The position numbers and the translations under genes are program-made. 64,000 nucleotides of DNA, taken from contig CAVROM010000007.1 of assembly GCA_963722815.1 (NCBI GenBank), positions 124,001 to 188,000 of the forward strand. The letters are read 5' to 3'. Each line of letters begins with the position of its first letter. Position 1 is the first letter of the stretch. The stretch comes from DASQFQ01 sp963722815. Lineage in GTDB: Bacteria > Actinomycetota > Thermoleophilia > Solirubrobacterales > Solirubrobacteraceae. Of this stretch, positions 54,741-63,410 are shown piece after piece. The notes under the pieces were generated by a model, which saw nothing but the letters and a program-made list of their open reading frames with translations, had not been told where the DNA came from and did no database searches.

Positions 54741-55997
54741 TTATTGGATGTAGCCGCGCGTCCGCGCGGCGTCCACCACGCGCTCGATGCCGGTCTGGTA
54801 CGCGGCGACGCGCATCGGCACGTCCTCCTCGCTCGCGCGCGCCGAGACCTCGCGGTACGTGCGGCGCATGATCGAGCCGAGCTTCTCGTTGACCTCGCGC
54901 TCGTCCCAGCGGAAGTGCTGGAGGTTCTGGACCCACTCGAAGTACGAGACGACGACGCCGCCCGCGTTGGCCATCACGTCGGGCACGACGTGGACGCCCT
55001 TGCCGGCCAGGATCTCGTCGGCCTGCGGGGTGGTGGGGGAGTTGGCGGCCTCGACGACGATGCGGGTGTTGAGCTGGTCGGCGTTGCCGGCGTGGATCAT
55101 GCCGCCGAGCGCCGCGGGGATGAACACCTCGCACTCGAGCGCGAGCAGCTCCTCGGGGGTGATCGCCTCGGCGCCTTCGCCGTCGAACTCGGGGACCTTG
55201 CCGCCCTCGCGCACGTGCAGGGCGAGCGCCTCGGGGTCGAGCCCGTCCTCGGCGTGGACGGCGCCGTGGGCGTCGGAGACCGCGATCACGGTCGCGCCGA
55301 GCTGGGCGATGATGCGCGCCGCCCATGAGCCGACGTTGCCGAAGCCCTGCAGCACGATGCGGCAGTCGGCGGGCTGCAGGCCGAGCCCCGTAGCCGCCTC
55401 GCGGAACATGTGGACGATGCCGCGGCCGGTGGCCGCCTCGCGGCCGTAGGAGCCCTCGAGCGAGATCGGCTTGCCGGTCACGATCGCCGGCGTGTGGCCG
55501 TGGAGCTTGCCGTATTCGTCCATCATCCACGCCATCGTCTGGGCGTTGGTGCCGACGTCGGGCGCGGGGATGTCGCGCTGCGGCCCGAGCACCTTCTCGA
55601 TCTTGTCGATGAAGCTACGCGTGATCTGCTGCAGCTCGGACTCGTCGAGCGCGGTCGCGTCGCAGTTGACGCCGCCCTTGGCGCCGCCGAACGGGATCCC
55701 GGCGACGGCGGTCTTCCACGTCATCAGCGTGGCGAGCGCGCGCACCTCGTCGAGGTCGACCGCCGGGTGGTAGCGGATGCCGCCCTTGTACGGCCCGCGC
55801 GCGCCGTTGTGCTGGACGCGGAAGCCCTTGAAGACGTGGATCTTCCCGTCGCCGAGCGTGACGGGGACCTGGACCTGGACCTCGCGGTAGCTCGTGCGCA
55901 CGACCTCGCGGATGTCGTCGCGCAGCTCCATCCGGTCCGCGGCCAGGTCGAACCAGTGGTTGACGATGTCGTAGTTCGAGACCTCCGGTCCTGTCAT
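54741..55997 (-). CDS. gdhA: Glu/Leu/Phe/Val dehydrogenase (glutamate dehydrogenase)
   Basis: Interconverts glutamate and 2-oxoglutarate plus ammonia. 418 residues, the hexameric GDH I size. Substrate site GGIRYHPAVDLDEV, catalytic Lys in PFGGAKGG, dinucleotide fold VLQGFGNVGSWAA. A GGAGG site lies 7 bases before ATG 55997. The start codon overlaps the end of the open frame of the histone-deacetylase-like gene (ATGA), with an antisense tRNA between, so its promoter must lie in or beyond the tRNA. Confidence 0.93.
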   Translation of the reverse strand: MTGPEVSNYDIVNHWFDLAADRMELRDDIREVVRTSYREVQVQVPVTLGDGKIHVFKGFRVQHNGARGPYKGGIRYHPAVDLDEVRALATLMTWKTAVAGIPFGGAKGGVNCDATALDESELQQITRSFIDKIEKVLGPQRDIPAPDVGTNAQTMAWMMDEYGKLHGHTPAIVTGKPISLEGSYGREAATGRGIVHMFREAATGLGLQPADCRIVLQGFGNVGSWAARIIAQLGATVIAVSDAHGAVHAEDGLDPEALALHVREGGKVPEFDGEGAEAITPEELLALECEVFIPAALGGMIHAGNADQLNTRIVVEAANSPTTPQADEILAGKGVHVVPDVMANAGGVVVSYFEWVQNLQHFRWDEREVNEKLGSIMRRTYREVSARASEEDVPMRVAAYQTGIERVVDAARTRGYIQ

Positions 55998-56981
55998 CCT
56001 GAGGCCTCCAACGGGGGCGTAGTGATAACGGGAGCACGCGGCCTTTGCAAGGCTGAGGTAGGGGTTCGATTCCCCTCGCCTCCATCGGTTCGGAGGGCGA
56101 CCGCAGCGGCGGTCGCCGCGTTGATGTCGACGGTGTCGCGGACGTCCTCCGCGTAGCCGCCGGCGAGCACCACGCAGACGGGGATGCCGGCGGCGCGCAG
56201 GCGGTCGAGCACGCGCTCGTCGCGTGCGAGCAGGCCGGCCTTGGTCAGCGCCAGGCGGCCGAGGCGGTCGCCCTCCCACGGGTCGGCGCCGGCGAGGTAG
56301 AACGCGATGTCGGGCGCGCAGCGGCGCAGCGCGACGTCGAGCGCGCCGTCGAGCGCCTCGAGGTAGTCGGCGTCGCCGGTGCCGGTCGGCGAGGTCGACG
56401 TCGAGGTCGGACGGGATGCGCTGGAACGGGTAGTTGCGCGCGCCGTGCAGCGAGACGGTGAAGGCATGCGGGTCCGGGCCGAGCAGGTCGGCGGTGCCGT
56501 CGCCCTGGTGGACGTCGCAGTCGACCACCAGCGCCCGCTCGGCGAGGCCGTCGGCGCGCAGCTCGCCGAGCGTCGCGACGACGTCGTTGAACAGGCAGTA
56601 GCCGCGCGCGAAGGCGCGGCCCGCGTGGTGGGTGCCGCCGCCGAGGTTCATGGCGACGCCGCGCTCCAGCGCGTGCCGCGCCGCCGCCAGCGTGCCGGCC
56701 ACCGCGCGCCGCCCGCGCTCGACCAGCTCGGGCGACCACGGCAGCCCAAGCCCGCGCTCCTCGCGAACGCTCAGCTCGCCGAGGCGGATCCGCCGCAGCA
56801 GGTCGGCGTCGTGGACGCGCTCCAGCACCGCCCACGGCACCGGGTCGGTCTCGTGGATCTCCTCCGCCCGGGCGGTGCCGTCCGCGACGACCCGTGCCCG
56901 CAGCAGGGGGTACTTGTCGATCGGGAAGCGGTGCCGCGCGGGGAGCGGGAAGCGCCAGCGGTCGTGAGTCCAGAGCTCCAC
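55994..56981 (-). CDS. histone deacetylase/AcuC-like family protein, frameshifted
   Basis: Zinc amidohydrolase family (acetoin-utilisation/histone deacetylase type). The first piece has HRFPIDKYPLLR, LNLGGGTHHAGRAFARGYCLFND with the His pair, and ALVVDCDVHQGDGTADLL with the metal-binding Asp/His. One extra C near 56392 breaks the frame; the second piece continues YLEALDGALDVAL, FYLAGADPWEGDRLG (metal Asp) and CVVLAGGYAED. The restored frame has no stop until 55994 and reads through the complement of tRNA-Ala, so the true C-terminus is odd or the stop is itself lost. GTG start 56981. Confidence 0.78.
56013..56084 (+). tRNA. tRNA-Ala (anticodon TGC)
   Basis: 72-base cloverleaf: acceptor GGGGGCG/CGCCTCC with the G3-U70 alanine identity pair, anticodon stem CGGCC/GGCTG (one G-U) around loop TTTGCAA, four-base variable loop, T-arm AGGGG-TTCGATT-CCCCT. 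The D-arm is short (GTG/CAC). No encoded CCA. It lies antisense to the 3' end of the deacetylase-like frame and 15 bp from the divergent glutamate dehydrogenase start. Confidence 0.92.
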
Positions 56982-56999
56982 AGGGGTATGGATGCTCGC

Positions 57000-57805
57000 A
57001 TGGCCCTCCCAGCTCCCTCCTACGGATCAACCGTCGTGATCACCGGCGCGTCCTCCGGCATCGGCGCCGACACGGCGCGCCAGCTCGCCGAGCGCGGCTA
57101 CAACCTGACCATCGTGGCCCGCCGCCGCGAGCGGCTCGAGGAGCTCGCCGACGAGCTGCGCGAGGCCCACGACGTGCACGTCGACGTCGAGACGTGCGAT
57201 CTCGGCAGCCCGCAGCAGCGCGGCCGCCTGACCAAGAAGCTGCAGGAGGGCGAGCGCGAGGTCGTCGGCCTCTGCAACAACGCCGGCTTCGGCAACCTCG
57301 GCAACTTCCTCGACAACGACCTCGAGGCGGAGGGCGACGTCGTCAAGCTCAACGTCGAGGCGCTGCACGAGCTCACCGGCGCGTTCCTGCCGCGCATGGT
57401 CGAGCAGGGCGCGGGCGCGGTGCTCAACGTCGCCTCCACCGCGGCCTTCCAGCCGCTGCCCGGCTTCGCCACCTACGCGGCGAGCAAGGCGTTCGTGCAC
57501 TCGTTCTCAGAGGCGGTGCACTCCGAGCTGAGCGGCACCGGCGTCTCGGTCACGTCGCTGTGTCCGGGCTTCACGAAGACCGAGTTCGAGCAGGCGGCGG
57601 GCGCCGAGGACGCCGCCGCGAAGCTCCCGGGCTTCACGTGGATGGAGTCCGAGGACGTCGCGCGCCAGGCGGTCGAGGGCATGCTCGCCGGCAAGCGCAC
57701 GGTCGTGCCCGGGACGCGATGAACAAGCTGACCTCCACGAGCGGGCGCTACATCCCGCGGACGGTGCTGCTCCCGCTCGTCAAGACCGTGTCGAAGAACT
57801 CCTAG
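57000..57805 (+). CDS. short-chain dehydrogenase/reductase, frameshifted near the end
   Basis: Classical SDR: TGASSGIGADTARQLAERG, Arg after strand 2 (VARRRERL), which favours NADP, NNAGFGNLGNF, and the triad in VASTAAF and YAASKAF. As sequenced the frame stops at 57722 (VVPGTR). One missing G in the run at 57710-57713 restores the family C-terminus NKLTSTSGRYIPRTVLLPLV and the stop TAG 57803-57805. ATG 57000 is chosen; 56988 is possible. Related to the fatty-acyl/DltE-like SDR group. Confidence 0.85.
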
Positions 57806-57815
57806 CGGGGGCTAG
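57802..57815. repeat. CTAG half-element, copy 5
   Basis: CTAG-C-G5-CTAG between the convergent SDR and acyl-CoA dehydrogenase genes. It equals the right-hand end of copy 1 (CTAG-C-G6-CTAG) without the hairpin. The two CTAG tetramers again supply both TAG stops (57803-57805 plus; 57812-57814 minus). Confidence 0.6.
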
Positions 57816-58907
57816 GCCGCCTTCGCGGCGATCAACAGCTCACCGGCCACCCGGTCGGCGGCGTCGGCCGTGCCCGCCAGCAGCCGCCGCGACAGCTGCG
57901 CGCGGCGGAAGTACAGCGGCGCGTCGTGCTCCCACGTCGCGCCGATCCCGCCGTGGACGGAGATCTGCGCGCGCGCCGCGTGGTCGAGCGCCTGGCCCGC
58001 CACGAGGCGGAAGGCGGACGCGGCGAGCGGGAACTCGTCCGGCTTGTCCTGGCCCGCCCAGCCCGTGTAGTACATGAGCGAGCGGCCGTTCTCGAGCCGC
58101 CGCAGGATCTCCACGAGGTCGTGCTTGACCGCCTGGTAGGAGCCGATCGCGCGCCCGAACGTGAAGCGCTCCTTGGCGTAGGCGACGGAGACCTCGAGCG
58201 CGACCTCGACCGCGCCGAGCGACTCGGCCGCCAGCAGCGCCTGGGCGATGTACCAGGCGGCCGCGGTGTCGGCGCCCTCGAGCAGCGTGCCGGAGGCGCC
58301 GTCGAAGCGCACATGGCCGAGCGAGCGGGTGCGGTCGTAGCCCTCGGCGGCCTCCACCTGCGCGTCCTCGGCGCGCACCGCGGCGGCGCGGCCGTCGGCC
58401 CCGACCACCACGAGCACGTCCGCGCCGGGCGCGTCGGGCACCCACGGCACCTCGCCGGTGACGGTCCCGTCGTCGGCGATCTGCGGCGCCGCGCCACGGG
58501 TGGAGCCGAGCCGGGCCTCCACGGTCCACTCGGCCTCGATGTCGCTGGGCGGCTTGGCGGGCACGTACGCGGCACGGGTGTCGCCGGCGGCCAGCGCTTC
58601 GTCGGCCGCGCCCGCGCGGTCGAGCAGGTAGGACGCCGGCAGGTGGCCGAGCAGCGGCACGCCGGCCAGCACGCGGCCGAGCTCGGAGAACACGAGCATG
58701 CCCTCCATCACGCCGAGGCCGGCGCCGCCGCGCCTCCTCGGAGATCAGCAGCCCGGGCCAGCCGGCCTCGACCGCGGTCGGCCACAGGTCGGGCAGCTCA
58801 CCGCCGTCGAGCGCCTCGCGGGCGGCCTCGACGGTCTTGAAGCGCGACAGCGCGCCGCGCGCCGCCTCCTTGAGGAACTCCTGCTCGTCGGTCAGCGCGA
58901 AGTTCAC
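57812..58907 (-). CDS. acyl-CoA dehydrogenase, frameshifted
   Basis: FAD enzyme oxidising acyl-CoA thioesters. The N-terminal helix domain NFALTDEQEFLKEAARGALSR is in one frame (start GTG 58907, overlapping the previous stop as GTGA). The frame changes near 58737 in a GGCGCGGCGGCG run, equal to one extra base. The rest continues with the beta domain (degenerate) and the C-terminal helices SVAYAKERFTFGRAIGSYQAVKHDLVE and ISVHGGIGATWEHDAPLYFRRA. The middle domain lacks the usual FAD loop, as in the beta-type partner of heteromeric sterol acyl-CoA dehydrogenases, which fits the adjacent second subunit. Confidence 0.85.
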
Positions 58908-60097
58908 GCGATCGCCTCGCGTTCCTTGGCGCGCAGCTCCGAGAACGGGATGCCCTTGTCCAGCCGCGGCTCCGGCGGCAGGCCGAGCACGCGCTCGCCG
59001 ACCATGTTGCGGAGGATCTCCTCGGTCCCGCCCGCGGACTTCAGGCCCGGCAGGTCGGAGACGAGCTCGCCCCAGTGGTCGTCGGAGAGCCCGTCGGGCC
59101 CGAGCACGTCGACGAGCAGCTCGCCCGCCGCGATCGCCGCCTTGATCGTCGTGACCTTGGCGAGCGCTCCCTCGGGGCCGGGGATCCCGCCGCGGTGCAG
59201 GGTCGTGAGCATCCGGTAGCCGGTGAAGCGCAGGGCGAGGAAGTCCGCGGCGATCTCGCCGTAGCGGTGGCGGACCTCCTCGTCGTCGGCGGCCGCCGGG
59301 TCCTCCAGCAGCGCTTCGGCGAAGCGGTCGGCGCGCCAGCCGAAGCCCTCGCCGCCGAGCCCGATCGCCACGCGCTCGAACATCAGCGTGGTCAGCCCGA
59401 CGCCCCAGCCGCCGTTGACCGGCCCGACCTCGGAGCCGGCCTCGAGGTGCACGTCGTCGAAGAACACCTCGTTGAAGTGCGCCTCGCCGGAGATCTGGCG
59501 CAGCGGCCGGATCGTCACGCCCTCGGCGTCCATCGGGACGATGAACATGGTCAGGCCCTTGTGCTTCGGCAGGTCGGCGTCCGTGCGCGCGAGCAGCAGG
59601 CCGTAGGTCGCGTACTGGGCGTTCGTCGTCCACACCTTCTGGCCGGACAGCCGCCACGAGCCGTCCTCCTGCTGCTTGGCGCGCGACTGGATGCCGGCGA
59701 GGTCGGAGCCCGCGGCGGGCTCCGAGAACAGCTGGCACCACACCTCTTCGCCGGTCAGCATCGGGCCGAGGTGGCGGTGCTTCTGGTCCTCGTTGCCGTG
59801 CGCGATCAGCGTCGGGCCGAGCATGCCGACGCCGATGACGTCGAAGATCCCCGGCACGCCGGCGCGCCCGATCTCCTGGTTGACCACGACCTGGTTGAGC
59901 GGGCCGAGGCCCTGCCCGCCGTAGTCCGCGGGCCAGGTGACGGCGGCGAGGCCGCCCTCGGCGAGCTTGCGCTGCCACGCGCGGCGGGCGCCGACGTCGT
60001 CGGCCGCGCGGTCGGGCGCCTCGTCCTGATGGTCGTCGAGCCAGGCCCGAACCGTGGCGCGGTACTCGGCCAGTTCGGGGGTGTCGTTCAGGTCCAA
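58904..60097 (-). CDS. acyl-CoA dehydrogenase
   Basis: 397 residues. N-terminal helical domain with YRATVRAWLDD, FAD-binding region WCQLFSEPAAGSDLAGIQSRA and LSGQKVWTTNAQYA, C-terminal GGTEEILRNMVGERVLGL. TTG 60097 is chosen because GGAGG lies 6 bases ahead; the open frame continues to 60148 without a better site. Overlap with the next acyl-CoA dehydrogenase gene (GTGA) suggests an alpha2beta2 complex of the FadE-pair type used for CoA thioesters of bulky substrates. Confidence 0.9.
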   Translation of the reverse strand: MDLNDTPELAEYRATVRAWLDDHQDEAPDRAADDVGARRAWQRKLAEGGLAAVTWPADYGGQGLGPLNQVVVNQEIGRAGVPGIFDVIGVGMLGPTLIAHGNEDQKHRHLGPMLTGEEVWCQLFSEPAAGSDLAGIQSRAKQQEDGSWRLSGQKVWTTNAQYATYGLLLARTDADLPKHKGLTMFIVPMDAEGVTIRPLRQISGEAHFNEVFFDDVHLEAGSEVGPVNGGWGVGLTTLMFERVAIGLGGEGFGWRADRFAEALLEDPAAADDEEVRHRYGEIAADFLALRFTGYRMLTTLHRGGIPGPEGALAKVTTIKAAIAAGELLVDVLGPDGLSDDHWGELVSDLPGLKSAGGTEEILRNMVGERVLGLPPEPRLDKGIPFSELRAKEREAIA

Positions 60098-60156
60098 GGG
60101 GAGCCTCCGGTTGTGCGAACGCGCATGTTCAGGCGAGGGACGGTACAACGTCGGAC

Positions 60157-60949
60157 ATGTCGCTCCCGCCGGATTCGCCGACTGCTACGACCGCGGCGAG
60201 GAGCCCGAGCGCCTGACCCGGGGCCCCGAGGGCCAGCTCGAGCTGATCCGCACGCAGGCGCTGCTCGAGCGCCTGCTGCCGGCGCCGCCCGCGGCGCTCG
60301 CCGACGTCGGCGGCGGGGCCGGGATCCACGCGGCGCCGCTGGCCGCGCGCGGCTACGAGGTGCATCTGGTGGATCCGGTCGCCGGGCACGTCGCGCGGGC
60401 GTCGGGCCTGGCGCTCGCGAGCGCGCTGGTCGGCGACGCGCGGGAGCTGCCGTTCGAGGACGAGCGTTTCGACGCCGTGTTGCTGCTCGGCCCGCTCTAT
60501 CACCTGCACGAGCGCGCCGACCGCGTCGCCGCGCTCGCCGAGGCGCGCCGGGTGGTCAAGCCGGGCGGGCTCGTGGCCGCGGCGGTGATCTCGCGCTACG
60601 CGTCGACGATCGACGGGCTGCGCGGCCTGCTGGAGCAGGACGGCTTTGAGGCCTCGATCGAGCGCGACCTCGAGGACGGCCGCCACACCAACCCAGAGCG
60701 GCGGCCGCGCTGGTTCACGAGCGCCTACTTCCACCTGCCCGAGGAGGTCGCGGGCGAGCTCCAGGAGGCCGGGCTGGCCGACGTGGAGGTGCTGGCGATC
60801 GAGGGCCCGCGTGGATGGTGCCCGGCCTCGGCGCCCAGCTCGAGGACCCCGAGCGGCGAGCGCGGCTGCTGCGCGCGCTCGAGCGCGTCGAGCGCGCCCC
60901 GAGCCTGCTCGGCGCCAGCTCGCACCTGTTGGCGGCGGGCCGCCGCTGA
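60157..60949 (+). CDS. SAM-dependent methyltransferase, frameshifted
   Basis: Class I methyltransferase: ALADVGGGAGIHAAPLAARG (SAM loop), VHLVDPVAGHV, LVGDARELPFEDERFDAVLLLGPLYHL. The frame breaks near 60811: one missing G in CCG-GCG restores the end GPAWMVPGLGAQLEDPERR and TGA 60947-60949. At the start the only nearby ATG (60157) is also out of frame and would need one more base near 60172; otherwise the frame is open from 60054 without a ribosome site. The substrate is unknown. Confidence 0.75.
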
Positions 60950-60950
60950 T

Positions 60951-61032
60951 CTAGCCCCCCGCTAGGCAGCAAGCTGCCTGGCTTGGCGCCTAGCCCCCCG
61001 CTAGGCAGCAAGCTGCCTGGCTTGGCGCCTAG
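60951..61032. repeat. tandem pair of CTAG-bounded hairpin repeats, copies 3 and 4
   Basis: Two identical 39-bp units in direct repeat (period 60951 to 60990 to 61029), each CTAG-C6... in the opposite orientation to copy 1, with the hairpin AGGCAGC-AA-GCTGCCT. They fill the gap between the convergent methyltransferase and kinase-LLM genes; the last CTAG gives the stop of the minus-strand gene. The stem differs from copy 1 by a paired C/G swap that keeps pairing. Confidence 0.85.
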
Positions 61033-62441
61033 CGGAACGCCGCGATCACGTCGGCGAAGCGCGTGACCGCCTCCGGCCCGCGAGCGTCGGAGAGGCCGAC
61101 GATCGCGGTCTGCACACCGGCCTCGGCCAGCTCGCGGTAGCGGCCGATGTGCTCCTCGACGCTCGCCGCCCCCTGGCCCTCGCGGGGTTCGCCGGCGGCG
61201 ATCACGTGCGCGGGCGCGAGGTGGGTGACGGTGATGTCCGCCGGGTCGCGACCCTCGACGCGGCACCACTCGTGCAGCACGCCCAGCTTGTGCCGCACGG
61301 TGGCCGCGTCGCCGAACAGGTTGCAGGCGTCGGCGTGGCGCGCCACGAGCCGCAGCGTCCGCCGCTCGCCCGAGCCGCCGACGAGGATCGGCACCTGCTC
61401 CTGCAGCGGCCGCGGATAGCACGTGCACTCCGCCACGGTCGTGGTGCGGCCCTCGAACCGCGGCGAGCCCGGGCCCCACATCAGCGGCAGCAGCTCGAGC
61501 GCGTCCTCGAGCAGCGCGTAGCGCTCGCGCAGCGCCGGGAAGGGCCAGTCGTAGAGGGCGTGCTCGCGCTCGAACCAGCCGGTCCCGAGCCCGCACATCG
61601 CCCGGCCGCCGGAGAGGACGTCGAGCGTCGCGACCAGCTTGGCAAGGTGCGCGAGGTTGCGGTAGGTGACGCCGGTCACCAGCGCCCCGAGCCGGATCCG
61701 CGACGTCACCCCGGCCAGGTAGCCGAGTGTCGTGTAGCTCTCGAGCATGTCCGCCCACTCGCGCCCGACCTGCGGGATCTGGAGGAAGTGGTCCATCACG
61801 GTCAGCGAAGTGAAGCCCGCGTCCTCCGCCGCCCGGGCGACCGCGGCGAGCGTCTCGCGCGTGGCTCCCTCCCAGCCGAACCACGAGATCTGCAGCCCGA
61901 ACTCGAGCGCCAGCGGCGCCTCGGCCTGGCGCGCGGCGGCGGCCGGCGCGTCGAGGAAGCCGGGCGGCACGAGCTCGACCGGCTCCGCGGCGTGGACCCC
62001 GGCGAAGTCCTCCTCGGCGATCGCGGCGAACACCGTGGCCGCCTCGCGCAGCTGCGCGGCGACGACCTTCGGCGGGACCGGCGCGCCGCGCGCCCGGTTG
62101 CGCTCGCGCACCAGCTTCTCCGGCGCGTCGAGGACGACCACGTGGGCGGGCACGCCCGCCGCCGCCGCCAGCTCGCGCCACGCCGCGCGGCGCTTGGCCT
62201 CCAGCCCGGTCGTGTCGATCACGGTGGTCAGCCCGCGGGCGAGGCGCTTCGCCACGATCAGGTCGAGCAGCTCGAACGCGTCGCGGCTCGCGCGCTGGTC
62301 GCGCTCGCCGCGCCCCACGACCGCCCGCAGCCGGTCCGAGGAGACGATCTGGTCGGGCTCGAACCACGCCCGCGCCCAATCCGACTTCCCCGCCGCCGTC
62401 GCGCCGACCAGCACGACGAGGCACGGATCCGGCAGCCTCAC
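61029..62441 (-). CDS. fusion of a P-loop (polynucleotide-kinase-like) domain and an F420-type LLM oxidoreductase
   Basis: 470 residues in one intact frame. The N-terminal AAA_33-like domain (about 1-165) has LVGATAAGKSDWARAW (Walker A), VIDTTG and RNRARGAPVPPKVVAAQLR (lid arginines), as in zeta-toxin and polynucleotide kinases. The C-terminal luciferase-like domain (about 180-470) has FGLQISWFG, VMDHFLQIP, RIRLGALVTGVTYRNLAHLAK and LGTGWFEREH, typical of F420-dependent enzymes. The GTG start overlaps the upstream stop (GTGA). The combined function is unknown. Confidence 0.85.
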   Translation of the reverse strand: MRLPDPCLVVLVGATAAGKSDWARAWFEPDQIVSSDRLRAVVGRGERDQRASRDAFELLDLIVAKRLARGLTTVIDTTGLEAKRRAAWRELAAAAGVPAHVVVLDAPEKLVRERNRARGAPVPPKVVAAQLREAATVFAAIAEEDFAGVHAAEPVELVPPGFLDAPAAAARQAEAPLALEFGLQISWFGWEGATRETLAAVARAAEDAGFTSLTVMDHFLQIPQVGREWADMLESYTTLGYLAGVTSRIRLGALVTGVTYRNLAHLAKLVATLDVLSGGRAMCGLGTGWFEREHALYDWPFPALRERYALLEDALELLPLMWGPGSPRFEGRTTTVAECTCYPRPLQEQVPILVGGSGERRTLRLVARHADACNLFGDAATVRHKLGVLHEWCRVEGRDPADITVTHLAPAHVIAAGEPREGQGAASVEEHIGRYRELAEAGVQTAIVGLSDARGPEAVTRFADVIAAFR

Positions 62442-63392
62442 TCGTAGACCACGACGTCGGGCGGCGGCTTGAGCCGCAGCACCTGCCGCGGCGTCATCAG
62501 GTTCGTGTCCTCACGGTAGAAGAGCTTGAACCCCTCGCCGAAGAAGCGCCGCGGCGACGACGTGAACGCCTTGTACTTGACCTTCTTGAGCGCGCGCGTC
62601 CCGAACCCGTCGGCGTTCAGCACCATCGCGAGCCCCGCACGCTCCCGGAGCAGGGTGTCGTCGACCATGTCGTTCGTGAACTGGTGGATGAGGAAGAGCT
62701 TCTGCGGCAGCTTCCGCTGCAGGGTGAGCTTCGACAGCCACGCCGACACCGCGTTGACCTCGCGCGCGTCGACGTGCCCGATCACCTGACCGGGCACCTG
62801 ACCAGGCCCCATCCGCCACTCGGGGTCGAGCGCGAGGCCGACGTCGGGCTCCTTGAGCCAGCGCTTCAGGCGCGTCGCCTCGGTGAAGAAGTCCGAGCGG
62901 CCGGGCTGGATGTCGAGTACCAGCAGCGCCTTCGCGCGCCGCGCCGCGCGCAGGTAGCGGTTGATGATCGTGGGGTCCTGGCGGGTGTTGTAGCGCTCGC
63001 CCTCGCCCGGGCTGCGCGGCGGCGGTGACCGCGAGCAGTTCCATGGCGGGGAGCACGGGGCGCGCCTTGGTCGCGTACGGCTTCGCCTGGCGCTCGAGCC
63101 GCCGCGCCGCGTGCGCGGGCGTCCCGATCCCGAGCGCGCCGAGCTCGTCGTCCTGCGGCGCGCCGTAGTAGGCGACGATCCGCCGGTCCGGGAGCAGCCG
63201 CCGCCCGCCGCGCGGTAACTCGGCGAGCTTCGGCGCGGCCGCCTTCTTCGCGCTCGCCTGCTGCTTCGCCGGCTGGTCGTCGCCTCCGCCCGCGAGCAGC
63301 GCCACGAGGCCGGCCACGATCAGCAGCAGCACGCCGAGCGCCACGAGGCGCCGGCGCCGGAAGACGGCAGGGCTGGGAGGAGCGGTGGCCAC
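62438..63392 (-). CDS. exported protein, frameshifted; function not recognised
   Basis: A membrane anchor (LVALGVLLLIVAGLVALLAGG) and a Lys/Ala/Gln linker lead to an outer domain with RIVAYYGAPQDDELGALG. The frame changes once near 63013 (one extra G or equivalent); the continuation reads YNTRQDPTIINRYL, LVLDIQPGRSDFF, LALDPEWRM, KLFLIHQFTNDMV and YREDTNLMTPRQVL. The DPEW and LVLDIQPG strands suggest a TIM-barrel of the putative glycosidase/lipoprotein class. The stop overlaps the kinase-LLM start. Confidence 0.7.
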
Positions 63393-63410
63393 CGCCCAGG
63401 GTCGTACCCG

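Noticed and set aside
55994..56112. C-terminal extension GGEGNRTPTS... as a real protein tail of the deacetylase-like gene
   Set aside because: It is the complement of tRNA-Ala read as protein, a common artefact; it is kept only as a coordinate limit because no earlier stop is present.
60811..60965. Methyltransferase ending at TAG 60963-60965 within the repeat
   Set aside because: That tail is Cys/Arg/Ser-rich out-of-frame sequence; the other frame gives the family-like end and a TGA at 60947-60949.
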